64,000 bases of DNA, taken from positions 1 to 64,000 of the forward strand of contig NZ_JRKI01000032.1 of assembly GCF_000935125.1 (NCBI RefSeq), given 5' to 3'. The translations under genes were made by a program, and so were the position numbers. Of the stretch, positions 40,856 through 50,462 are shown piece after piece. Source of the DNA: Streptomyces natalensis ATCC 27448. Lineage in GTDB: Bacteria > Actinomycetota > Actinomycetes > Streptomycetales > Streptomycetaceae. Position 1 is the stretch's first letter. Each line of letters begins with the position of its first letter. Under the pieces are notes generated by a model that was not told where the DNA came from, searched no databases, and was given only the letters and a program-made list of their open reading frames with translations.

Positions 40856-43107
40856 GCACCGTCGACCTGACCAAGCCCAGTGCCGACGCATCTGGTGATC
40901 AGGAGCCCGCAGCCGAGAACAGCACCGTCCAGGGCGGACCGCGCTACGTCGCGCGGGCCGAGCTGGTACTGGCTGGGCCGGATCACCGCCCGCTGGAGAA
41001 GGCCGGGCTGGATCCTGACCCCTTGGAGCACCTGGCCGCTGTGTTCGCCCAGGTGCGCACCGAGGCCGGTGAAGAGGCCGAGCTGCTTGTTGACCTGGTC
41101 CCGGTCCCCGGTCGGAAGGTGGCCCGACGGCGCCGTGCCCTGATGCGGCGTACCACCCGGCGAGGGCCGTCCGCGTACGGCGAGCAGCTCAGTACGGGCG
41201 GCCGCGGGGGCAGCCTGATGGAGATCCTGCGCGACGGCCTCGGCGTCTCGGGAGGCGGAGGGGCCAAGCAGAGCTCGGCGCGGATTCCGCGCCAGAGTGA
41301 CCTGTCCGAGGGGGTCGGGAAGTTCACCCCCGGTGCGGAGGTATTCGCCGTCCAGGTGCTGGTGCGGTGTGTGGGACGGCATCCGCAGCAGGCGCAGGCC
41401 CGTCTGCACCAGGTGATGGCGGCGATGGAGGCCTTCAGCGGCGAGAACCGTTTCGTGCCGGTGGGGCCGAAGCACGGCCCCTGGCGCGGGTATTCGAATG
41501 TGTGGTGGCTGCGGCGTCGCTTCGACCGACGGTTGGAGCGGGGGGATTTCGCGCCGGCGCGGCGTCAGTGGGTGACGTGGCAGGAGATCGCCGGTCTTCT
41601 CAAGCCGCCCACCGCCCGGTGTGACGCGCCCAATGTGGCCCGCTGCGGCGGTGTGGTTCCGCCGGCGCCGGCTGCATTGCCGACCTGGACCGGGCAGCGC
41701 GATGTGCTGCCGCTGGGGCTGGTTTCCGGCCCGGACGGTACCGAGCGGCTCGCGGGCGCCCGCACCGCGGATGTCCTCTTCGGTGCCTTCTACGGCAAAT
41801 CCGGCTTCGGGAAGACGGAATTGGGCCTGGTCCAGTGCCTGGCCCGTGCCTACGCCGGCGACGGGGCCTGGTTCCTCGACCCGCACGGCGCGGCGTGGCA
41901 GCGGGCCCGCCCCTACCTCGCGCACCCTGCCGTCGCCGACCGTGTGTGGGAGATCAACCTGGCCCGCCCGGCCATGACGGATCGGATGGCGTGCTGGAAT
42001 CCGCTGTCCATGGAGGGGCGGGACATCGAGGAGGTTCAGGAAGTCATCGGGTCCGTGGTGGGGGCAATCGCCTCCGCCCATGCATGGGGGGAGAACGCGA
42101 CCCGGGCCCGGACGATCCTGTCCAGCGTGGTGCGTACCCTAGCCCAGCTCTCGCACCACCTTGTGACCAGTGGCCATCCGGAACTGCAGCCGACCGTGTT
42201 CCAGATCAAGACGCTGTTGGAGGACGAGGAGTGGCGTGAGGCGGTGCTGGCAGTTCTGGATCCGGCGGAGGCTGTGTTCTGGCGCCGGTCCTTCCCTCAT
42301 CTGGAAGCTTCCGCAGTCAATCCGGTGACCAATGCGCTCTACCGGCTCGACAACTCGCGGTCCTTGAAGGCGTTCCTGGGCTCGCCGCGATCGGCATACG
42401 ATGTTCGGCGGGCGATGGATGAGCGGCAGGTCGTCTTCGTGTGCCCGTCCGGCACCGGCGAGAGCGACGAGCTGGTCACTGCGCTGTTGCTGTTCGACCT
42501 GTTCCGGGCGGGTGCCTCCCGCATCGATTCCCCGGTGGAGGACCTGGCAACGTTCTGGGCGTGGGCGGACGAGCTGACCGCGGTCGACGGGGCCTCCCAC
42601 GGCCACATCGCCAAGATCCTGGAGCAGCTGCGGAAGTTCGAAGTGCGCTTCATGGGGATGACGCAGATGGCGATGCGGCTGTCCCCCGAGACCCGGGCCG
42701 CCCTCATGCAGAACCAGTCGCTTCTGTCGGCGACGGCTGCGGACTACGACGAGGCCGGCTTCGTGGCCAAGCGCCTACCAGGGATCGACGCGGAGACGGT
42801 GCTGGGCCTGGACAAGTACGAGTACATCCAGTCGGTCATGCTCCGCGGCAAGCGCACCACGCCCTTCAGGGTCCGCGGCGTCCCGGTGGATGAGGTCTAC
42901 GCCGACTACCGCAACGAGGCGGGTCTGCCAGCCCTGGATGCGGCGATCGACAAGAACCTGCGCCGTCTCACGGTCGGCGACATCCTCGCGACCCAGCGCG
43001 GCCTGGACGACGCGATCCTCGCCCACCTCACCACCGGCCGGACACAACCGCCGCGCACCTCCGGCCACGGTTCCGGCGACGTGGTCCGCACGCTCCGCCC
43101 CGTCTGA
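40852..43107 (+). CDS. VirD4/TraG-like coupling ATPase
   Basis: A 751-residue ATPase (GTG at 40852; 40849 also possible). Walker A YGKSGFGKTELG lies near residue 314 and AWFLDPHGAAW near 341. Later come LATFWAWADELTAV (Walker B-like, about residue 565) and FMGMTQMAMRLSPETRAAL. These fit VirD4/TraD-type coupling proteins that feed DNA into the channel. No clear N-terminal membrane helices are seen, so it may act with the 163-residue membrane protein. Its C-terminal segment is Arg/Pro-rich. Confidence 0.85.
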   Translation: MSTVDLTKPSADASGDQEPAAENSTVQGGPRYVARAELVLAGPDHRPLEKAGLDPDPLEHLAAVFAQVRTEAGEEAELLVDLVPVPGRKVARRRRALMRRTTRRGPSAYGEQLSTGGRGGSLMEILRDGLGVSGGGGAKQSSARIPRQSDLSEGVGKFTPGAEVFAVQVLVRCVGRHPQQAQARLHQVMAAMEAFSGENRFVPVGPKHGPWRGYSNVWWLRRRFDRRLERGDFAPARRQWVTWQEIAGLLKPPTARCDAPNVARCGGVVPPAPAALPTWTGQRDVLPLGLVSGPDGTERLAGARTADVLFGAFYGKSGFGKTELGLVQCLARAYAGDGAWFLDPHGAAWQRARPYLAHPAVADRVWEINLARPAMTDRMACWNPLSMEGRDIEEVQEVIGSVVGAIASAHAWGENATRARTILSSVVRTLAQLSHHLVTSGHPELQPTVFQIKTLLEDEEWREAVLAVLDPAEAVFWRRSFPHLEASAVNPVTNALYRLDNSRSLKAFLGSPRSAYDVRRAMDERQVVFVCPSGTGESDELVTALLLFDLFRAGASRIDSPVEDLATFWAWADELTAVDGASHGHIAKILEQLRKFEVRFMGMTQMAMRLSPETRAALMQNQSLLSATAADYDEAGFVAKRLPGIDAETVLGLDKYEYIQSVMLRGKRTTPFRVRGVPVDEVYADYRNEAGLPALDAAIDKNLRRLTVGDILATQRGLDDAILAHLTTGRTQPPRTSGHGSGDVVRTLRPV

Positions 43108-43130
43108 CCTGCTCCACAGAAAGGCTTCCG

Positions 43131-44108
43131 ATGCCACGTCCTCGCTTCCTGGACCCCACTCAGCGGGGCCTGTCCCAGCTGGGACAGGAGATCCTGCCCG
43201 TGCTCTACCGCCACCGGCTGCTGACCGCCGGCCAGCTCACCCAGCTCCTGCGCCCGGCGGCCACCTCCACCCGCTACATCCGCCGGCAGCTGGAAGTGCT
43301 CCACGACCGCGGTCTGGTCGATGCGTCGGTCCGTCGCAGCAGCCGCGCCGGCGAACTCCTCTGGTACACGACCGCGCTGGGCTGCGAGGTCGTCGAGAGC
43401 GGCGGCGAGCTCGCGCCGCGGGCCTACCGCATGACGGAGGACGCGGCCGCCAGCCAGCTGCAGGAGCACACCTTGGCCGTCAACGAGGTGGGGCTGGCGT
43501 TCGTCCAGCACGCCCGGCGCCTCGGTGACGAGTGCGGGCCGCTGGACTGGGACCCCGAAGTCGCCCACCGCCTTCGCGACGGCGACAGTCGCCTGGGCGA
43601 CGAGGCGTTCCTGGTGCCCGACGCGGTGCTCCGCTACATCCACACCGCCCCCACCGGCGACGGTGGCCGGCAGCGGATGCTGCTGACGTTCTTCTGCGAG
43701 ATCGACCGCACCACGATGAGCATCGCCCGCCTGGCCGCGAAGCTGCACGCCTACGCCCGCTACGTCCGCTACATTCCCCAGCCGGTCCTGGGCCGCGGCC
43801 GGCCGAAAGCAGGTGGGTACCGACAGGAGGCATGGCGCGCCCGCTACCCGTCCTTCCCCCGGATTCTCCTCGTGCTGGACGGAGCATCCCAGGGCCAGCT
43901 GGCGAAGCGGACCGACGATCTTCGGGCTCTGGTGGCCGCGGACGCACGTCTGCAGCCGACCGCCACGGAGCTGAAGGCTGGCATCACCACCTTCAAGCAG
44001 CTACAGCAGCACGGGCCGTTCGCACCGATCGTCACGCCCGTCGTCGGTGATCCCGAACCGACCGATGTCCTCTTGCGTCCGTCTGCCACTGCCGCATCAG
44101 CGGCCTGA
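43131..44108 (+). CDS. Replication-relaxation family protein
   Basis: A 325-residue protein. The N-terminal helix-turn-helix region (residues about 15-70: ILPVLYRHRLLTAGQLTQLL, then STRYIRRQLEVLHDRGLVDA) and the following HTLAVNEVGLAFVQHAR and DAVLRY...FCEIDRTTMS segments match the replication-relaxation/MobC-like family. Members are linked to plasmid replication or mobilisation. ATG 43131 is preceded by AGAAAGG. It follows the coupling ATPase, so a role in relaxosome formation is plausible. Confidence 0.8.
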   Translation: MPRPRFLDPTQRGLSQLGQEILPVLYRHRLLTAGQLTQLLRPAATSTRYIRRQLEVLHDRGLVDASVRRSSRAGELLWYTTALGCEVVESGGELAPRAYRMTEDAAASQLQEHTLAVNEVGLAFVQHARRLGDECGPLDWDPEVAHRLRDGDSRLGDEAFLVPDAVLRYIHTAPTGDGGRQRMLLTFFCEIDRTTMSIARLAAKLHAYARYVRYIPQPVLGRGRPKAGGYRQEAWRARYPSFPRILLVLDGASQGQLAKRTDDLRALVAADARLQPTATELKAGITTFKQLQQHGPFAPIVTPVVGDPEPTDVLLRPSATAASAA

Positions 44109-44120
44109 GAGGAGAGCACC

Positions 44121-44594
44121 ATGTTCGCCTTCCTTCGCCGTACGCGCCGCCGTAAGCCGGCCGGACCCTCCATAGCTGTCATCGACATCACGGCCTTCTC
44201 CAGCCGGCACAACGACACCACCTGCGCTGATTTCGCCGCCATCCCCCAGCCCATGGGCCCCCTGGTCAGCGAGCTGATCGCCCTGCATACCCACACCCGG
44301 CACCTGGAGTGGCTCTCCGAACGTGAGAACTGCCGGGACGAATACCGCCTGCTGGCACGCTCGATCGTGCGGCAGGTCCTGGCCGGCTGGCACCACCAGA
44401 CCGACGGCCGCGGCACCATCGACGACCTCCTGACCGACGACATCCGCCCGACCCGCGTGCCTGTCCAGGACGACCACCCGTCGGATTCCGGCCCCATCTG
44501 CAGCGAGCCTGATCTTCGAGCGCCTGAGCTGGCACAATCGGCGCCCCAACAGGGCGCGGTGCCGTGGTGGTCGCAGGCAAGGGGGCAGCAGTGA
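44121..44594 (+). CDS. Hypothetical transfer-operon protein (157 aa)
   Basis: Starts FAFLRRTRRRKPAGPSIAVI, with a very basic N-terminus, then DFAAIPQPMGPLVSELIALH and a helical NCRDEYRLLARSIVRQVL, ending in a disordered acidic/Pro tail. GAGAGGAGAG precedes the ATG. Its stop overlaps the next gene. No family is recognised. Confidence 0.6.
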   Translation: MFAFLRRTRRRKPAGPSIAVIDITAFSSRHNDTTCADFAAIPQPMGPLVSELIALHTHTRHLEWLSERENCRDEYRLLARSIVRQVLAGWHHQTDGRGTIDDLLTDDIRPTRVPVQDDHPSDSGPICSEPDLRAPELAQSAPQQGAVPWWSQARGQQ

Positions 44595-45610
44595 GGAAGG
44601 CCGGTTGGATCGCTGTCGGCATGATGGTGGCGGGGCTGGTGACGGGATGCGCCGGCGACCCGCCCCCGAAGCAGCGTCCCGCCGCCGACAGCAAGTCCAA
44701 GGCCTCACACGCGCCGAAGCGTGAACTGCCCGAGGGTATGCACAAGCTCGGCGAGAGCGTGAGCACGGAGGAAGGGGCCTGGGCACTGGCCCCGTCCAAG
44801 CTGACGGAGGTGACGCCGACCGGCAAGGCCCGGGGCGTACCCCGCGGGTGGCGCACCGCGAAGATGACCTGGACGCTCACCAACAAGACCGGCGAGATCC
44901 AGCAGCTACTGGATGTCTCCCCCACCACCCGGTACGGCGCGACCGGTCGGCCAGCCGCCGAATTCACCGACACCGGCGTCGACGGGATCCCCGACGCGAT
45001 CAGCGACGATCCGCCGCGAGTCAAGCCCGGCGGGTCCTACACCCTGACGGTAGGCGTCGCGGTCCCGGCCGACGCGGTCGGCGACCCCGTCACCATCACC
45101 ACGCGCCCGTCGACGGTGTATGGGGACACCGGCGACGTCGCCTTCTTCGAGGGCACGTTCCCCGGGGCTCCTGCCCGCAAGGACTTCGCCCTCCACCCGC
45201 AGCCGGCCACGGAGACCAACAAACCGCTGGCCTTCGGGCAATGGAAGGCAGATCCGCGGATGACCGTCGACAACGTCCGGGCGGACGGCGGCACCGACGC
45301 CCAGGGGCGGCGTACGTACACCGGAGAACTGACCGTGTTCAACGACGCGACAGCGGCCGACCTCCCCTACACCCCTATGAAGAAGAACGTGCGCGTCTAT
45401 TACGGGGCCGGGTTGAAAGAGGCAGATCTCCTCCAGGGCGGGCCTGGTACTGCCGACAGCGGCTTCATCGCGCCACAGCGGGCTGCGACCCACACCTTCC
45501 GATTCGCCCTGCCGAAGGGGGCGAACGCGGCATCGGTGTCGGTGGAGGTCACCGACCTCGGCAGCGCCGAGGCCACATTCGAAGGGAAGATTTCCGACCG
45601 GTCGTCGTGA
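44591..45610 (+). CDS. Lipoprotein of transfer operon 2
   Basis: A 339-residue protein with an N-terminal signal and lipobox (GMMVAGLVTGC, Cys about residue 20), then a charged linker and an Ig-like beta-rich domain (TWTLTNKTGEIQQLLDVSPT, SYTLTVGVAVPADA, LTVFNDATAADLPYTPMKKN). It is probably anchored on the outer face of the membrane. The GTG overlaps the preceding stop. Function unknown; a surface or mating-contact role is inferred only from context. Confidence 0.75.
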   Translation: MRKAGWIAVGMMVAGLVTGCAGDPPPKQRPAADSKSKASHAPKRELPEGMHKLGESVSTEEGAWALAPSKLTEVTPTGKARGVPRGWRTAKMTWTLTNKTGEIQQLLDVSPTTRYGATGRPAAEFTDTGVDGIPDAISDDPPRVKPGGSYTLTVGVAVPADAVGDPVTITTRPSTVYGDTGDVAFFEGTFPGAPARKDFALHPQPATETNKPLAFGQWKADPRMTVDNVRADGGTDAQGRRTYTGELTVFNDATAADLPYTPMKKNVRVYYGAGLKEADLLQGGPGTADSGFIAPQRAATHTFRFALPKGANAASVSVEVTDLGSAEATFEGKISDRSS

Positions 45611-45864
45611 AGCCGGGCGGGACTCTCGTCACATCACAACGGCGTTGACGAAGAAGTCGGTTACCAATCCGCATCGATTTGCCGCAGATGCCGCAACCGC
45701 CCGCAAAAACAGACTTCAGGGTTTGCAAATCGGGCGGTAGGGTGCAGGTCCAGCCACTCCGATGGCGCAATACCACCCTTGCGGTGAGTGATCAAGAACA
45801 ACGTCACAACATCACAGCATGACTAAGAAGACCTGGTGATCAGGCCATCGGGGAGGGAGCACGA
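45611..45864. other. Intergenic before the lipoprotein/pilus block
   Basis: No gene is seen. A TTGACG near 45644 and an AT-rich stretch suggest a promoter for the next gene, but no well-spaced -10 box is clear. GTCACATCACAACG and GTCACAACATCACAGC are near-repeats at 45630 and 45805. Confidence 0.35.
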
Positions 45865-46470
45865 ATGCGAACAGTACAGAACAGGGTCGGCGAGCAGAGC
45901 CCGGTCAAAAACAGTCTCCGCATGCTGTTTGTCGCCGGATGCACCGCATTGAGCGTCACCGCGTGCAGCAGCGGATCCGGCAGCACGGACGCCAAGCCCA
46001 CACCGACCAAGTCCGCGGGGCAAAAGCCCTCTCCGACGGCGAGCGCCGACCCTCAGGCAGCGGCGAAAAAGGAAGTGCTCGACGCCTACGGCCACTTCTG
46101 GGACGAGCAGGTCAAGGCGTACTCCAAGGGAACCGAGAAGGGCACGGACCTGGAGAAGTACGCCTCGACGGAGGCTCTGGCCCGAGCGCTGGGTGACCTG
46201 GCGAGCCTGCACGGCTCCGGAAACGTCACCTCCGGCAAGCCGACCCATGACGCGAAGGTGACGGCACTGGGGCTGGAGAAGAAACTCCCCGAGGCCACCA
46301 TCACCGACTGCATGGACGTCTCCAAATGGCGGACGGTCAACAAGAAGACGGGTAAAGCGCTGGCCGCTCCCAAGGGCAAGCTGACCCGTTACGTTTCCAT
46401 AGTCTCGGCTCAGAAGTGGGGGAAGCAATGGATGATCACAAAGGTCGAATCGCAGCACCGCTCCTGCTGA
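45865..46470 (+). CDS. Lipoprotein (201 aa)
   Basis: A signal peptide ends in LSVTACSSG (lipobox, Cys about residue 34), followed by a Ser/Thr/Pro linker and a helical EVLDAYGHFWDEQVKAYSKG domain. Ends ITKVESQHRSC. GGGAGGGAG lies upstream. It overlaps the start of the next gene by 43 bases. Function unknown. Confidence 0.7.
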   Translation: MRTVQNRVGEQSPVKNSLRMLFVAGCTALSVTACSSGSGSTDAKPTPTKSAGQKPSPTASADPQAAAKKEVLDAYGHFWDEQVKAYSKGTEKGTDLEKYASTEALARALGDLASLHGSGNVTSGKPTHDAKVTALGLEKKLPEATITDCMDVSKWRTVNKKTGKALAAPKGKLTRYVSIVSAQKWGKQWMITKVESQHRSC

Positions 46471-47321
46471 CCCGCGGGCTCACCATCGCAGCCGCGTCCA
46501 TGCTCGCCCTATCACTGCCAGGCCCCTTCGCCATGGCCGACGACGGTGACACGACCGTTGGCGACTGCGCAGGACAACAGTCCTATATCTGCGTTGATGC
46601 CAAGGATCCGGGTACCGACAACGCCTCCGGCACCCAGGCCTCCGACGGAGGCGGGAAAGCCAAAAAGAAGCCCTCTGCCGTGAAATGCTCGGTGAAGAAG
46701 CTGGATCCGCAGCCCCCCGCTGAAAACCTCGGTTGGGAAGGCCACAAACCAGGTGACGGCGCGGTTTACGCCCGCACCTGCACCGGCGGAGGCACCTTGT
46801 CCTCCGGCGTCTTCTGGTCGAAACAGCCGCCTGCAGCAAACGCGGTCAATCCGGCTGTTCTGGCCCGGCAGGCCGTGGACAAGATGAAGCTGGCCGGCCC
46901 GGATATCGGCATTGTCCCGAAACCGGGCAGCCAGGGCCTGGTGGGCCTGCCGGTGTGGATGTGGACCGAAAAGACACCCGAGGCGTACGGGCCCAATACG
47001 GCTACCGCGACCGCAGGTGCGGTAACGGTGAGCGCGACCGCGAAGGTCTCGCAGATCGTGTGGGACATGGGTGACGGCGACACCGTCACGTGCACCACCG
47101 CCGGCACGCCGTACAAGTCCTCCTACGGCAAGCGCCGCTCGCCGGACTGCGGCTATCTCTACCAGCACTCGTCCAAGGACGAGCCCGGACAGAAGTACAC
47201 GGTCACCGCCACGTCGACCTGGACGATCGACTGGAAGGGGGCTGGCCAGTCCGGTCAGCTCACTGAGACCCGTCAGTCCCAGACCCAGGTCACCATCGGT
47301 CAGCTCAAGGTCCTCAACTAA
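46428..47321 (+). CDS. Secreted beta-rich protein (297 aa)
   Basis: After a signal peptide (GLTIAAASMLALSLPGPFAM/A) come a Cys-containing region and a PKD-like core with VWDMGDGDTVTC near residue 210, followed by YTVTATSTWTIDWKGAG. Four or more Cys suggest disulfides. ATG 46428 is chosen because GGGGGAAG lies just upstream; a GTG at 46416 is possible. It sits before the pilus genes and may be a pilus-associated surface protein. Confidence 0.7.
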   Translation: MDDHKGRIAAPLLLTRGLTIAAASMLALSLPGPFAMADDGDTTVGDCAGQQSYICVDAKDPGTDNASGTQASDGGGKAKKKPSAVKCSVKKLDPQPPAENLGWEGHKPGDGAVYARTCTGGGTLSSGVFWSKQPPAANAVNPAVLARQAVDKMKLAGPDIGIVPKPGSQGLVGLPVWMWTEKTPEAYGPNTATATAGAVTVSATAKVSQIVWDMGDGDTVTCTTAGTPYKSSYGKRRSPDCGYLYQHSSKDEPGQKYTVTATSTWTIDWKGAGQSGQLTETRQSQTQVTIGQLKVLN

Positions 47322-47360
47322 CTCTGCGGGCCAGCACGTCATGGAAAGTCGGGCGCGACG

Positions 47361-48041
47361 ATGAAGAACAGCACCTCCCAGATCCCTGCTCCCACCGCAG
47401 CGCCGCCGATGCGGCCCGAGACCCCCATCGGGGCCGGCCCCGTACCCCGGCGCCGCAAACGCTCGATGCTGGTGCTCGGCGTGCTCGTCACCCTGGTCGG
47501 TGTGCTCGGGACCAGCATGCTGGTGCGCAGCGCCGGTGATCGCGTGGACGTGCTGGCGGTGGCTCGTGACGTGCCGGCCGGCCAGGAAATCACCGCGGAG
47601 GACCTGACCACGGCTGCCCTGCCCAGCGACCCTGCGCTCACGCCGGTGAAGGCGAGCGAGAAGTCGAGTGTGATCGGACGGCGGGCCACAGCGCCCTTGC
47701 ACCGTGGCGAGCTGCTGGCCGACTCGCAGTTCCGCGGCGGCAAGGTGCTCCCCGTTGGCCAGGAGCTGGTGGCCGTTGAGGTGCAGCGCGGAGCTGCTCC
47801 CATCGACGCGCTCGCGCCCGGCGACCAGGTCAAGATCGTCTCTACTCCGGGCAAGGACGAGCAGATCACGAAGAACGCCTCGGCTCCCCAGGAGATCGAG
47901 GCGCAGATCGTGAAGGTCGGTGCGCCCAATGCGTCCGGCGCGGTTGTCGTGCAGGTCTCGGTTGCCGGTACGGACAGTTCGCTGCTGGCCGCGCGGGCGG
48001 CGACGGGCCGGGTGGCGATCGTGCTGGCGTCGAAGGGCTGA
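47361..48041 (+). CDS. SAF-domain protein (CpaB/RcpC-like)
   Basis: A 226-residue protein with one membrane helix at about residues 37-55 (VLGVLVTLVGVLGTSMLV), then an SAF domain: VLAVARDVPAGQEITAEDLT, later APLHRGELLADSQF. CpaB/RcpC proteins stabilise the Flp pilus channel. It is the first recognisable gene of the Tad locus. The C-terminal part is shorter than in many CpaB proteins. Confidence 0.8.
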   Translation: MKNSTSQIPAPTAAPPMRPETPIGAGPVPRRRKRSMLVLGVLVTLVGVLGTSMLVRSAGDRVDVLAVARDVPAGQEITAEDLTTAALPSDPALTPVKASEKSSVIGRRATAPLHRGELLADSQFRGGKVLPVGQELVAVEVQRGAAPIDALAPGDQVKIVSTPGKDEQITKNASAPQEIEAQIVKVGAPNASGAVVVQVSVAGTDSSLLAARAATGRVAIVLASKG

Positions 48042-48046
48042 GCGCG

Positions 48047-48922
48047 GTGTCTGTGATCGCGCTGACCTCGGCGCACGCGAGCGGTGTGACCGTCTCCTCC
48101 CTGGCGATGGCGCTGGCCGGGCCTCGGCCGTCGCTGCTGGCGGAGGCGGACGCCAAGGGCGGTTCCATCCGTACCGGCTACCGCATGGGCGAATGGGGCG
48201 GCGAAGTCGGCCTGTGGCACCTGGCCCAGGCCGATCGCGAAGGCCAGGTGGCTGAGGCCTTCGAGGCGCACCTCAGGCGGCTGGATGCGTCCGGCAACCG
48301 ACTGTGGCTGCCGGGACTGACCGATCCGCTGCAGGCAGCGGCTCTCGCTCAGACCTGGGAGCCGCTGAGTGTGCTGCTGCAGGCCATGGACCAGCAGGCC
48401 GGCTACGACGTCGTCATCGACGCCGGCCGCGTCGTCCTCGAACCCGGCGGGGTGCACCCTTCCCTGTGCCCGCGGCCGTTGCTGCACCGCGCTGACTTGG
48501 TCCTGCTGGTGATGCGCAACACCATGACGTCCGTCGCGCAGTCGCTGCCCGTCGCCCGGTCTCTCCAGAAGGAGTTGGCGGAGCGGGGTACGGGTGCCGA
48601 TGCCCTGCGGCTGCTGCTGGTGCAGGAGGGCGACGTGTCGGGCCACGACATCGCCCACCGTCTGGGAATCCCGGTCATCGGCACACTGCCGTGGGAGGAG
48701 AAGTCCGCCCGCATCCTCACGCACGGCACGACCCGGCAGGTGAAGCCGTCTGCGATGCGGCTGTTCAAGCACGCTCGCGAAGCGGCCCGCGCCGCCGAGG
48801 TCGATGCCAGCACGCGCCGCCTGCGGATGCAGCTGCCCCCACCGCCCGCGAACTCGCCGGTGGTTGCCGGTGTGGTGCAGCGGCTGACCGCCCCGCGCCA
48901 GGAGGCGACGATCAGTGGCTAG
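48047..48922 (+). CDS. TadZ/MinD-like protein without a classical P-loop
   Basis: A 291-residue protein. The N-terminal strand-loop-helix SVIALTSAHASGVTVSSLAM occupies the place of a deviant Walker A, but the usual GK(S/T) is absent. Later segments YDVVIDAGRVVLEP and ADLVLLVMRNTMTSVAQ match the MinD/TadZ fold. Such proteins localise the Tad secretion ATPase at the membrane. It overlaps the TadA gene. Confidence 0.7.
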   Translation: MSVIALTSAHASGVTVSSLAMALAGPRPSLLAEADAKGGSIRTGYRMGEWGGEVGLWHLAQADREGQVAEAFEAHLRRLDASGNRLWLPGLTDPLQAAALAQTWEPLSVLLQAMDQQAGYDVVIDAGRVVLEPGGVHPSLCPRPLLHRADLVLLVMRNTMTSVAQSLPVARSLQKELAERGTGADALRLLLVQEGDVSGHDIAHRLGIPVIGTLPWEEKSARILTHGTTRQVKPSAMRLFKHAREAARAAEVDASTRRLRMQLPPPPANSPVVAGVVQRLTAPRQEATISG

Positions 48923-50462
48923 CCGCAACGGCACCCCGGTGAACGGAGCAGGCACCCCCCTGTCCGGGATGCTCAAGGACGTGCTCGCGCAGCAGCGCCC
49001 GCACGGCGGGCCGCTGGCCCCCGCGCCGCAGCCGGCAGCACCGGCGGTAGAGCTCGGCAAGAACGACGCTGCTGGTCCCGGTCACCTGGACGAGCTTCCC
49101 GGTGTGCTGCCTGTCTCGCGTGCCGTGGTCAGGGAACTGCAGGACGCGGTGTCCCAGGACCTGGTGGAACAGGAGCGGAGCAGCGAGAAGCGGCTCAGTG
49201 CCGAGGACCAGCTGGAACTTGCCCGCTCCCTGGTCGCCAAGCGGGTGTCGGCCTGGGCGGTTGAGGAGGCACGCACCGCACGGCCGCTGTCCGGCGCCCA
49301 GCTGGAGGCGGTGCGCCAGGCGATCCTGGACAGCCTGTTCAAGGCCGGCCCGCTCCAGAAGTACCTGGACGACCCGACGGTCGAAAACATCGTTGTCGAC
49401 GGCGACCGGGTCCTGGTGGACTACTTCGACCGGCCCACCCAGCGCGTGGACCCGGTGGCTGACGACGACGAGAGTCTGGTGGCGCTCATCAACCGGCTCG
49501 CTGCGCGCTCCGGGCACGGCGACCGCGTGCTGAACCCCGCGACGCCCATGGTCAATTTCCGGCTGCCGGACCGCTCCCGTGTCGCGGCGACGCTGCTGAC
49601 CACCCGTCCCACCATGGCGATCCGCCGCCACCGCGTCATGAGCGCCTCCCTGGAGGACCTCGTCGAATGGGGCACGCTCAGCCCCGCGCTCAGCGCGTTC
49701 CTGCAAGGCCTGGTCGCGGCGAAGCAGACGATGTTGATCGCCGGGGACATGGGCGTGGGCAAGACCTCGTTGCTGCGGGCGCTGGTGCGCAAGGTCGGTG
49801 CGGGTGAGCGCATCGTGACGCTGGAGACCGACCGGGAGCTGTTCCTCGATGAGGATCCGGACGTCGCCGCGCATGTGATGGCGATGGAGGAGCGGGCCTC
49901 CAACGGCGAGGTCGGCAAGGACGGTCGGGAGACCGGACGGATCACGATCTCCGACATGTACCCGCACACCCTGCGGATGCTGTCCACGCGCGTGGTCGTC
50001 GGTGAGGTCCGCTCCACCGAGGTCGTGCCGATGCTCGATGCGATGAGCTCCGGCGGCCGCGGGTCGATGTGCACCCTGCATGCCGCCTACCCGCGCCTCG
50101 TCCTGCCCCGGCTGGTGCAGCTGTGCCAGAGCGCCGGCAAGGACGTCGACTCCACCCACCAGCTCGTCGCCAACGCGGTGAATTTCGTGATCTTCATCCG
50201 GCAGACCGACCAGACGCAGATCGGCGGCCGCCGCCACCGCTACGTCTCCGACGTCCTCCAAGTCACCCCCGGGGAAGGCGGTCAGCCCGCCTTCAGCCGC
50301 ATCTTCGCGCCGGCCGGCGACGGAGACCCGCGGGGAGTACCGACGGATCTGCCGACCGGCGAAGTGATGCAGGAGCTGGCCGACACCGGCTTCGACAAGC
50401 GCTGGCTGACCGAGGAGCAGTACGGACGCTGGCCCAAGCCGATGGAGTGGGTGCGGCGATGA
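48915..50462 (+). CDS. tadA: TadA/CpaF-type pilus ATPase
   Basis: A 515-residue secretion ATPase. Walker A AGDMGVGKTSLLRA lies near residue 277, RIVTLETDRELFLDEDPDVA follows, then the Walker B-like TRVVVGEVRSTEVV near 360. The typical N-terminal VENIVVDGDRVLVDYF domain is present. Tad ATPases power assembly of Flp pili. The stop overlaps the TadB gene. Confidence 0.9.
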   Translation: MASRNGTPVNGAGTPLSGMLKDVLAQQRPHGGPLAPAPQPAAPAVELGKNDAAGPGHLDELPGVLPVSRAVVRELQDAVSQDLVEQERSSEKRLSAEDQLELARSLVAKRVSAWAVEEARTARPLSGAQLEAVRQAILDSLFKAGPLQKYLDDPTVENIVVDGDRVLVDYFDRPTQRVDPVADDDESLVALINRLAARSGHGDRVLNPATPMVNFRLPDRSRVAATLLTTRPTMAIRRHRVMSASLEDLVEWGTLSPALSAFLQGLVAAKQTMLIAGDMGVGKTSLLRALVRKVGAGERIVTLETDRELFLDEDPDVAAHVMAMEERASNGEVGKDGRETGRITISDMYPHTLRMLSTRVVVGEVRSTEVVPMLDAMSSGGRGSMCTLHAAYPRLVLPRLVQLCQSAGKDVDSTHQLVANAVNFVIFIRQTDQTQIGGRRHRYVSDVLQVTPGEGGQPAFSRIFAPAGDGDPRGVPTDLPTGEVMQELADTGFDKRWLTEEQYGRWPKPMEWVRR

